A stretch of 64,000 nt of DNA, taken from positions 487,501-551,500 of the forward strand of contig CAWZYM010000331.1 in assembly GCA_963966185.1 (NCBI GenBank), in the 5' to 3' direction. Both the position numbers and the translations under genes were made by a program. The notes beneath the pieces were generated by a model, which was not told the DNA's origin, did not search any database, and worked only from the letters and a program-made list of their open reading frames with translations. This DNA is from Rhabditoides inermis (lineage: Eukaryota; Nematoda; Chromadorea; Rhabditida; Rhabditidae). Position 1 is the stretch's first letter. Every line of letters starts with the position of its first letter. This document shows positions 22,542 to 31,497 of the stretch, one piece after another.

Positions 22542-23410
22542 CTTGATGCGATCTGTAGATTAGATTTCAGAGTGATGAAATGATTTCTCAAGCTAGTATT
22601 TATATTGGCTGGAAACTAATTGCGTGGGAGATTGTGTTTGTTTTGGCAAAATCATGCGAGATGAGTGGTGTTCATTATGTTATTTTTGATCAAGCTATAC
22701 ATACCTTCACATTATTGAAAAGTGATGTAATGATGGGTGTAATATGTTAATGCAATAGGTTATACTGTATTTGTAACTATTGCGTGACTAACAAGCGATT
22801 TTTTGGATAGGTTTTTTAACAACATACTTAAATTTCAGCCCTCTAGCTCAACTCCGAAGGAAGTTATATTTCCAAAACAGTTTTCACTATAGGAATACAC
22901 GGTTTTAGGCGTTATCGATTGTTACACACTTTAAATTACAGTTATCAAAAATCGGAAAACAAGCGTTTGTCGGGAAAACTTCTGAGAATCTACTGTGAAA
23001 AAAGGCGAACAATTGACCTGTTCCGAACGAAGATATTTCCAAAACCGACCGCTCTCATTGGCGCATTCGCATCTAATTCATCATTCTGATGAAGTCATTT
23101 ACATGCGCTTGCGCTGCGAAGAACGCGGCAGCGCCTGAAATCGACACGTACGTCAATCATTCAACCACATAACATGCAAAACGACACTGACACACACGGT
23201 ACGCACCTCCTTCATCTCTCCCCCTCCTTGGCCTTCTACAGTTATTTTATATGATACAGATATTTTAGCGAAGCAGTTACGCATTGTCACTGATTGTCAC
23301 ATGCAAAACGATCAAACAACGAATTTACAGTAATACACTTTATTGATAGCGAGAGACATGGCAACAACAACACGTGATATGGCAAAGAATATTTAAAAAA
23401 AAACCTCTAG

Positions 23411-24169
23411 TTACATGGTACGGGGACGCGCCGGTGTAGAGCCGAAAACACAGACCTTCTCAGAAGAGAACAGCCGACGAGCCATGGGCGCTTTCACGTT
23501 CTTGGCAGAGAGAATCGAACGCATCGACTTGACAGACTCCTTGGGCAGCGTAGCCATAGCGGCCATCGAGTGCTGGAAGCATGCCTGCAAATCATACATA
23601 CAATGAAGAAAACAATATTTCGCCTCACGTTCAATCATCGTCCAGTTCTTTGACCTCTCCTGTCGCTGAGATCGTCGTCATCTCCGACTTCTCGCTGCAA
23701 GTCGTCCGCACAGAACGCGCTTTGCCACTGGACATCGCGTTCCTCCGGGCCTGGAAAACACATCGATGTTTTACAACCGGATGAAACGCAGAATAATCCA
23801 TTCACCCTTTCCTCCACTCCACCTGTGGATTTTTCGATTCTTGTCGTGGTGGCCGTTGCTGACGTTGCAGTTGATTCCGCCACCTTGCCCGCCGCCTCCC
23901 TGGTATCCTCCTCCTCCTCAACTATGACAGCCGCCGCCTCCTCCTCCTCCGTTCTGCCCGCCGCCGCCTCCTCCTCCTCCCCCTCCGCTCCCCCTGTGGC
24001 CTCCGTTAGCGAGTTAGTATCATTCCCTGCGTCTCATCCTTGCAAGCATCGCATAGACAGCAGCCATGGCGGAGCGCACGTCCTCAGCCTGGCCCTGAGC
24101 GATCCTCACAGATGCAGCTGTCACGCACGACCCGACAGAGAACATTTGCGAATTGAAAGTTTGAGACAT
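23411..24169 (-). CDS. uncharacterised four-exon gene, array unit 1
   Basis: Read right to left. The ATG at 24169 starts MSQTFNSQMFSVGSC. A Glu/Ala-rich exon ends at GVEER|GTGAAT (23806). Exon 3 is 23655-23750 (ARRNAMSSGKARS...). Exon 4 is 23411-23584 (ACFQHSMAAMATLPKE...PARPRTM). Exons 3 and 4 are in phase 0 with good GT-AG ends. How the first exon joins the Glu-rich exon is not resolved: no donor/acceptor pair keeps both frames open. AATAAA is at the complement of about 23338-23345. There is no signal peptide, so it is probably intracellular; the family is not recognised. Two clustered Ser/Lys/Arg-rich segments are visible. Confidence 0.5.
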
Positions 24170-24279
24170 GCTAATTATAACTTTTGATAAACAAACGCGA
24201 TAAACACAAAAAAAAAATAAGAACGGTGAACGAACGCTTCAGAACGATGAATGAACTAGGTACATATATTCATACATAC

Positions 24280-24281
<2 letters not shown>

Positions 24282-24332
<51 letters not shown>
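24282..24332. repeat. (TA)n microsatellite, unit 1
   Basis: Pure TA run of about 50 bases, followed by GGTTCATAATAT, the hAT-like target site. Confidence 0.95.
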
Positions 24333-24335
<3 letters not shown>

Positions 24336-24727
24336 TTCATAATATTAGGGACGGGCGCGTGGGGGGAATATACTGGGTGGCTGGCGACATGCCTCCCCAA
24401 TGGGAATTGCGTAACGTGAGGGGTCACCCGAGAGAGTGATAGTAGCGCGCGCGGGCGATGCCGCGAGACACTCGCTATTATCAACCATTACATTCTTTGT
24501 ATCCCTCAGGCATAAGAAAGGGAGCATCATCTCAGACAGACAATTCAATTATCTTCTCGTACATACCACATATGATTAGCATTCCAATCTCCGAGACCTC
24601 GCTATTGGCTCTCAAAGGGAGTGCACTCATTTTTGATGAACATGTTTTTTGTTGTTTTTGAACATTGTATTTTGTTTGGCCGTCTCTGTTCCAACGATTT
24701 CCAGTGGAAAACTGAATTGCCGTTCTA

Positions 24728-25467
24728 TAGTGGCTCCCCCGTTTTCGCGGTAGGCGAATTATCTCTAGCCGAAGAAATGACGCAGACCGATGAGAAAATT
24801 ATGCAAATGCGCCTCATTCCCAGGATTGCTATATATAGTTGAAAATTTCTGTAATAGGAGAAACAAAATCATAAATGTGCTCTCCGAGAGTTGTAGTGGG
24901 GGTCACGAACCACCTACTGACGAAGTTTGAGCGGTTTTCATGAACCGACTGTGGAGTTATTTAGCGAACTGTGTCTTCGCATAGGGAAAACTACTGTTCA
25001 ACATCATACTATGATCTTAGTAATGTGCCAACTAAGTCCCTATAGGTGTCAATAGACAACTGGTACTTGATATCGATCGATTTATCGGCTGGATTTGAAG
25101 ATATGACTCCAATGTAATTAGCATTTTATTATTTATCTCTCCTCTGAGAAACAATTTTCAAAATCCGCTCTTCGAGATTTGTAGGGAACCCATCCAAGAA
25201 CCTCATATCAAATTTTTGTGCAATTTCATGAAGTTTGGAAAGAGTTATTTCCATTCTTAGGTTCACGGATACTGTATCGAACACGCTCATTTGCATGTCA
25301 TTTCCATAAACTTATCGTCACTGATCGGTCAACAGACACCGGTCGACCGGTTTTGAGAGTGCGCAATGAAGACAATGTCAACTGTTCAACGCATCAAGTA
25401 TGCGCTTGTGCATAATAAAAGAATGACGATTCACAACTTGCCTACCGCCAAAACGGGGGAGCCACTA
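24728..25467. mobile_element. nested TIR element (TA target duplication), 740 bp
   Basis: TIR TAGTGGCTCCCCCGTTTT on the left and its inverse on the right, 28 bp with one mismatch, flanked by TA. The copy of the host hAT-like element in unit 3 lacks it (TTCTATAACTG at about 44310), which gives the empty site. TSD suggests Tc1/mariner-like; no transposase ORF. Confidence 0.8.
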
Positions 25468-25681
25468 TAACTGTACCTTCCATTTGTTGATTCAAAAATC
25501 CCTAAAATTCCCATTTGACTTTTTGTAGAAAAGTTGACTGCTGACGACCATCATTTCTCTCTTCTTTTGTCATTTTCCATTCTTCATCTCTGCGTGGCGG
25601 CCAGGTCGTCTTTTATGTAAGGTTTTTACATAAGTTTTCTTTTAAAATAAATAACAGACTTTCATGTTTTATCTACCCTAT

Positions 25682-26180
25682 ACTTCCCAAGACTACTTTT
25701 TGTCATGCGCGCATCACACTCCACCCACCACATACCCATCTGATTTTCGCTTGATATCGATCACATATCGATTTGGCCGTCTTTGTTCCATTTCATTCTT
25801 ATAATTTACATCATATATTATAAAACCAAATAACTCTTATCCCCGCTATTTCAACCCAATACTTCCCAAGACTACTTTTTGTCATGCGCGCATCACACTC
25901 CACCCACCACATACCCATCTGATTTTCGCTTGATATCGATCACATATCGATTTGGCCGTCTTTGTTCCATTTTATTCTTATAATTGACATCATATATTAT
26001 AAAACCAAATAACTCTTATCACCGCTATTTCAACCCTATACTTCCCAAGACTACTTTTTGTCATGCGCGCATCACACTCCTCCCACCACATACCCATCAG
26101 ATTCTCGCTTGATATCGATCACATATCGATTTGGCCGTATTTGTTCCATTTCATTCCTATAATTTACATCATATATTATG
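25682..26180. repeat. 179-bp minisatellite, three copies
   Basis: Copies start at 25682, 25861 and 26040 (ACTTCCCAAGACTACTTTTT). The last is slightly truncated. Unit 3 has only two copies. Confidence 0.85.
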
Positions 26181-26181
26181 C

Positions 26182-26240
26182 AGCCCATGGTGCAGACTCT
26201 CTTCGACCAAGACATCTCCACCGGTGATCTCCGCTTCAAT
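26182..26240 (+). other. exon-like fragment with stop inside the hAT-like element
   Basis: A TTATGCAG acceptor is followed by an open run PMVQTLFDQDISTGDLRFN and TAG. It looks like the last exon of a captured gene, but is too short to identify. An identical copy is in unit 3 (about 44902-44960). Confidence 0.3.
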
Positions 26241-26716
26241 TAGTTTAGTGTTTGTATTTATTTGTCTCGCGTGTACATAGTTTATTATCATTGTTAACTT
26301 ATTTGTTTGTTATTTTGAAACGTATATTTTTTTTCGAAACTTCTTAATAAATTATTATTTGTTCAATAGAATTTTGTTTGTTACTCTATTGCACCATATC
26401 AGAGCGGGGTTCTGTTTGTGTAGAGAGAGAGGAGAGAACACAGACGCGAGAGATCGCCTATGGCACTTTCTCATAAAAATGGTCCCGCCGCGACCAGATC
26501 GGCGGGATACTCTCGCGTTACGCGTCTCCATGCAAAATCCTGGTCACAGAAAGTCTTCTAAATTAATTTATATCTCTTTTCATAGTGATTTTCGTCATTT
26601 TGTGTGTTAATATTTTCTTATTTTTTCGAGGTGCTCTATTTAATAGTGTTGTTCCCGACTCTCAGTGATGACTTTTGTAAAACACGTGCCCGTCCCTACA
26701 TAATATAGCTGTTCAG

Positions 26717-26910
26717 GTCTGCGCTGCTCTCGGGTGCTGACCTCGGAGCAGGCTGGGTACACGGCGCGCGAGTTGCGCGTGGCTGCCGCGCGCGGACTGC
26801 GGTCGTCGACGAAGCTGGTGCGCAAGCGAAGCGAGCGGTTCGAGCGACTGGTGAGGAGGACAAGCGCGCGAGTCGTCGATTCTGACACCGATTGGTGGTT
26901 GGAGGAGTAG
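26717..26910 (+). pseudogene. terminal exon of LRR-like family, first copy, unit 1
   Basis: Acceptor GTTCAG| then [15 protein letters not shown]... to SDTDWWLEE and TAG, matching the last exon of genes A and B (GLKCRRVLLCEEEEY...DSEWWKEE). No matching upstream exons precede it; the hAT-like element and (TA)n lie there. Confidence 0.7.
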
Positions 26911-27069
26911 GAGAGGGAGAGATGGGAGAGGAAACGATTCTATAGACATGTTGTTGATTCACAGACTTGATGCATGTTGTTGATTCACAGACTTGAAAAA
27001 CTGTGCTCATATTAGATTGTTGCTGCCATGCCGACCAGTGATGGCGTTGATTTGCTTGATATCGTTCAG

Positions 27070-27511
27070 TTCAACACGCTGCTCTTCGCGGATATTGCTT
27101 TTAACAATGACGAGGATGTGGCGAATGGGTTGTCTCAATGAGTGCAAGCATTGTCGAGGACTGCAATGTCGCCGCGTGTTGATGTGCAAGTACGCGGGTG
27201 TCACTCGCTCCGAGGTAGACGTGGTCGAGCGGCACAAGTTGGCGGAGGGCGTGAGTCCGGAGGAGGTTCGCGCGGCGGTACAGCAGCTGTGTAGCAAGTG
27301 TCACGCCAGATTCGAGGGGCTGGTGAGGGAGAAGGGCGCGCGAATCGTCCAACCACACATTGACTGGTGGACGGAGGAGAGGGAGAGGGGGAGGGGAAAA
27401 ATGCGTATGGGTTGGGTATGTATACGTAGTCGAAAGGTCAAGAGGTTTCGATTCGTTTCGATACTTCTCCTAGCATTTTTTAATTGTGTATATGCAGCAT
27501 ATGTAGTCTAA
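27070..27511 (+). pseudogene. penultimate and terminal exons of LRR-like family, second copy, unit 1
   Basis: FNTLLFADI...DVANGLSQ matches exon 12 of A and B, but its donor is CAATGAGTG instead of CAAGGTGAG, so the GT is lost and TGA follows. Exon 13 begins at 27159 (GLQCRRVLMCKYAGV) and keeps HIDWWTEE, then runs on without the family stop to 27511. Confidence 0.65.
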
Positions 27512-27782
27512 GCTTCGATTGTTCTGTGCGAATAAAGTTACTTACATTTTGAGGAGTGGAAGAAGGATGGGCATATTGACATACATAGATGAAAAGAGAT
27601 GTAAATTGTGAATATAGAGACACACTTGACACATCATCGCTGACACATAAAAAACATCTATATGCTTCTGTACTGTTTCCTAAGAGGACCAAATGTGTTT
27701 TTTTTTTCAACTCAATTCACTGTGTGTTTATTTTGAAGAAGCCTACGAAAACATTTCATCGCCCACGTTATTGTTTCTGTTT

Positions 27783-27790
27783 GTATAAAT
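27783..27790 (+). promoter_or_regulatory. TATA box of the 147-149-aa secreted gene, unit 1
   Basis: GTATAAAT lies about 50 bases before the ATG at 27840. It is identical in position in all four units (37317, 46504 and 58123 regions). Confidence 0.6.
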
Positions 27791-27839
27791 AGTCTATCTC
27801 AGCTGCATTGTTTCACCGATTCATTCACCGAAGCTGATC

Positions 27840-29965
27840 ATGAAACTCTTCCTTCTTCTCGCCCTTCTTCAAGTGGCGACTGCGACTGGTTGCGCGATCT
27901 GGGACATCCCGTGTTTGATATAAAAGGCGAAAGAGGTAATCGAAACATTTCCATCGCAACAATCCGATACCGCCAGTGATGAGCCTTGCTCATGGAACTG
28001 CGAGAAAGGAAATATTGAGCAGGTAGCAAAGGACGCAGAAGAGGATATACAGAAGGCGATCGCAGATACGCAGGCAGCCACGGAGTCTGATGTGACAAGA
28101 GAGCAGATCTGCATTGAGACGCCGTGGGGCAAGCAGTGTGTAGCCATTCCTGAAAATATCCATCTTCCCGATTCCATTCCCGAAAAGCTTATAATAATCT
28201 TTATCTGCCAAGAGATTATAGAGACACAATAACACAACAGGATATGTACAGCGTGGCAAATATTGAGCTGACCCTAGGCTATCTGTATCAAACATCTAGC
28301 TACTTATGGGGGGCTCCTACCGGACATATATAGTTACAACATTGCTGTTTTATAACATATGGGGGATGGGGGGAAGGGAATATACAAACACATTGATAGA
28401 ACAATACTATATAACATAATGTTAACGCATACAAAGAAACGATGGTGGGGGACCAAACTCGGAAAAATCTATTTTTGAAAGCAGTATTTTCAACGCATCC
28501 ACTGTTGCGATTTCAGAAAGTTTTGAAGGCAAAGAATTCCACAACTTTGAAGCTCTAGGAGTAAACCAATTTGTATTTTTGAAGTTCGATGGAACATGTA
28601 ATTGCACGTTATGTGATCTGGTATTGTGAAAACGTGATTTGATTTTGGGAATAATACTAGGATCAACGTAGATTTGTGACGTGATTATTTTATATAAGGT
28701 TATGATATCCTTATGAATGCGTCTTTCGTAAAGAGATTGAGTTCCCATTAGTTGTAATCTGTGTGGGAAAGTTGGGATATCTTGTTCAGGCTGACAGCGT
28801 CTAACCGCTTCTCGACTGAACTTGCGTAAAGGTGCCTCTAGCCTTTTTGTCAATAAGCTTTTACTAGATGGATTGAATATTTCCGTACCATACTCAATAC
28901 ATGGACGGATGTAAGTATGGAATAAACGCGTATACAGAGTAAGATCCTTGCTTGTGAAAGCTCTTAAAATATGCTCAACTTTTGCACTAGTGATTTTAGT
29001 GACAATTTCTACGTGACTATGAAACTTCAATTCAGAATCTACGAAAATACCGAGATCTCTAACTACCTTTGCGTTCTCAAGAGGAACGCCCTTGATTTCA
29101 TAGTTACGTTGATGTGACTTATTTTGAATTTGTAGTACTTGCGTTTTGTTGCTTGCAATTGGCAACTGCCATACATCTGACCAGTCAACAACATTGTTAA
29201 TGCTACCTTGCAGTGATGTAAAGTCACTGGAATATGCTTTGAGATCATCAGCAAAAATGTTACATTTTGTACCAGAATTCATGCAGTTCACTATATCGTT
29301 TATAAAAATTAAAAATAAAAGTGGCCCTAGAACAGAACCAACAGAACCTTGTGGAACACCGCTTGTTACTGAGAAAGGGGACGATAAGCATTCGTTTACA
29401 CGCACGTAGGCTATGCGGTTGCTCAGAAACTTTGCAATCCACAAATGAAGCTTAGATTTCGAGTTAATACCGAATTTATCTATTTTGTAAAGCAATTTAG
29501 GATGACTAACTTTATCAAATGCTTTTTGGAAATCGAAGTAAACGCAATCGACTTTCGAATTGACTAAATTTTGCTGCCAATCGTTGATTGTTGAGAGCAG
29601 CTGTCCTACACAAGACCGCTTCTTCAAGAAACCATATTGAACGGAAGAAAATCTGTGCTTCATATTTAGATGAATGCAGTCTGCAATTATCTTTTCAAAG
29701 ACTCTACAGACTGGTGATGTAAGTGAAACTGGCCTGTAATTTTCTGGTTTGGATTTCAAACCTTTTTTGAAAATTGGAATCACATAGCTAATTTTCCATT
29801 CATCCGGTAAATCTGATTGAAAGTATGACTGTTTGAAAATTAACGACAAAGGTTCTGCGAGAGCTTCTTCCACTGAAGGACGCCGCAGAGGCTATTGGAG
29901 AGGAGCTCAAGAAGTGCTCTCCATGGGACTTCGAATGTCTCGCTAAGAGTATTCCACTTCGCTGA
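27840..29965 (+). pseudogene. 147-149-aa secreted protein gene, unit 1: nonsense codon plus retrotransposon insertion
   Basis: Signal peptide MKLFLLLALLQVATATG then CAIWDIPCLI and TAA at 27921-27923 (codon 28; the other units have GAA). The frame otherwise continues to 28190, where the 1,669-bp element is inserted, and resumes at 29860 to the stop at 29963-29965 (ELLPLKDAAEAIGEELKK...). Only a 27-residue signal-peptide product is possible from this copy. Confidence 0.8.
28191..29859 (-). mobile_element. 5'-truncated non-LTR retrotransposon (CR1/Jockey-like), unit 1
   Basis: Minus-strand frame from AEPLSLIFKQSYF to the stop at about 28422 encodes a reverse transcriptase: ENYRPVSLTS (finger), FDFQKAFDKVSH (motif A), SGVPQGSV (motif B), FADD (motif C catalytic aspartates) and the C-terminal thumb/RPCIEYGTE region. 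The endonuclease and 5' part are missing. Palm motif B has GSVGSVLGP where the family has GSVLGP, a 3-residue duplication. Flanks AAAGCTT (28184-28190) and AGAGCTT (29860-29866) are the target duplication with one later change. The 3' end is the left, AT-rich side. Confidence 0.88.
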
Positions 29966-30445
29966 AGGTTTTTTTTTATAATGAATAACTTTATTAATAA
30001 ACTGATGTCACTATGCATGTACTGAGTTTTTTTTTTGTTATCATGTTGAATCCCGGGTCCTTATAGTCGAGAGTCGAAAACAAGATATGTTCTTGGTTCA
30101 CGACGACATCTACAGATTGAGGTTATATAAGGTTGGATAGCTTCGAACATCTTGAATTTTTGATCTTCAGTTCGTAGTGCAGTGACCCAGTGACGCCCAC
30201 ATAACTTATTAGAATTTCGCAAGACTGATTTTGAGATTGAGCAAAGAACAATATACTTATCTATTATCGGCGCCTTCCGTTTTTGATAACTGTAAAACTA
30301 AATTGTATAACAACCGATATTGCCTAACGAGGAGTGTCGTTAGAGCCACACCCTCGGATCCGAACCAAACTGATAGGATACTTTAGTTATAGGACCCCAG
30401 ACATAGATTTATGGTGTTACTTTTTTCCACGCGCTATATACGTTT
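29966..30445. other. spacer between secreted genes, unit 1
   Basis: No ORF of note. Contains GGTTATATAAGGTTGGATAGC (about 30120), a TATA-like plus-strand motif. A diverged relative of this stretch lies at 30968-31040 (AGATTGAGATTGGGTTGGATGGC). Confidence 0.45.
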
Positions 30446-30628
30446 TCAATGCGAAAACGTCTCTGCTGATATTCTTGCTTGATTGTAGTGTTCTTCTGCT
30501 TCGATGATTGTTTTGTTGACGTTTTTTTCGACTTTTTGTCTTCCGCGTTCAATGAAACATGAAACATCCCACCATTCGCAACCTTGAACAATGACACAAA
30601 ATGCTAGAAGGAAAAACACTGGTTTCAT
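30446..30628 (-). CDS. 60-aa secreted peptide of the CxxWDxxC family, unit 1
   Basis: MKPVFFLLAFCVIVQG signal peptide, then CEWWDVSCFIERGRQKVEKN, the same layout as the start of the 915-aa protein (CSFWDISCHIERGTEKVKE). It ends ETFSH with TGA where unit 3 has TGG and reads 19 residues further. The promoter and 5'UTR resemble those of the 915-aa gene (ATTTCATCACTC-GAAATCTAATCTAC). Probably a secreted helical peptide with one disulfide. Confidence 0.6.
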   Translation of the reverse strand: MKPVFFLLAFCVIVQGCEWWDVSCFIERGRQKVEKNVNKTIIEAEEHYNQARISAETFSH

Positions 30629-30639
30629 ATTGATGCGAA

Positions 30640-31425
30640 CAAAAAAACAAGTAAAGAATAGTTGTAGATTAGATTTCCGAGTGATGAAATGATATTTTAA
30701 TCTAGAATTTTTATTGGTTAAAAACTAATTGCGTGGGAGATTGTATTTGTTTATGCGAAATCATGCGAGATGAGTGGTGTGCATGGTGTTTTCGTTGATC
30801 AACCTATACACACATACATACCAACACAATATTGAAATTATGGGATGTATGGTCCGGATTAGGTATGTACACATGCCACTGATGCACTTTATCCATGGCC
30901 CTTCGGACCAAGTGTAACTACCACGATAAATGCGATAGAGGGGAGCGACTGTCATTTTATCAATAAACTACGACGTCAGCAGATTGAGATTGGGTTGGAT
31001 GGCGTCGGACGTCTTGAGTTATTCTTTTTGAACTGGAGTCCAACTCGAGACCTTGATATTGAATGCACAACAAGTGCTTCAAAATTTGTCGGAAACGGAG
31101 TGACGCTCCCAATATTAACACTTGTAGTTCATCTTTTTGACAGGAGAATGTCAATACGACGCTTGTGAACAGAGTGGCACGGAGTAGGATCACATTCTAT
31201 ACAAATCATGGGGGTCGAAACAGATGAATCAAAACGCAAGATGTCTTTCGGTACATCACAATTAGAAACAAGGAAGTGTGCAGAAAGATAAAAGATTTTC
31301 AAAGTGCTTAGGTAGGAGCTAGAAAAAAAGAATAGGTAGGAGCTAGAACTGTACAATTCGGGTTTTCCCCCGCAAATTATTGTTTTATGTTTGCTTTACA
31401 AAACATCACGACAACTCGGAATGCG
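30640..31425. other. spacer upstream of small peptide and downstream of the 915-aa gene, unit 1
   Basis: Minus-strand promoter region of the small peptide (CCAATAAAAATTCTAG near 30700) and unassigned sequence repeated in every unit. No supported gene. Confidence 0.45.
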
Positions 31426-31497
31426 ATAATTTATTCAATAAGTTATTAAATAAATAAATAAGTTATTAAATAAATGAATTATTGTGACATTAGCCGA

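Larger units (their letters stand above)
24346..26698. mobile_element. hAT-like non-autonomous DNA transposon, 2,353 bp
   Basis: Termini are TAGGGACGGGCGCGTG and CACGTGCCCGTCCCTA (16-bp TIR, one mismatch). They are flanked by the 8-bp duplication CATAATAT (24338-24345 and 26699-26706). Units 2 and 4 have the unoccupied site with a single CATAATAT. TSD length and TIR fit the hAT superfamily. No transposase ORF is present. It carries a nested TIR element, a 179-bp minisatellite and an exon-like fragment. Confidence 0.85.

Noticed and set aside
23825..24187. 120-codon Ser/Ala/Val-rich plus-strand frame over the four-exon gene
   Set aside because: Antisense shadow of the Glu/Ala-rich exon; it starts at GTG and has no promoter or motif.
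24728..26180. Possible CRISPR-like direct repeat arrays
   Set aside because: The repeats are long minisatellite units or inverted termini in a eukaryotic context; there is no short-repeat/spacer pattern.
29860..29873. Apparent MEEAL start of the retrotransposon RT frame
   Set aside because: These codons come from host sequence and the target duplication, with GTG as the first codon. The element itself is 5'-truncated.
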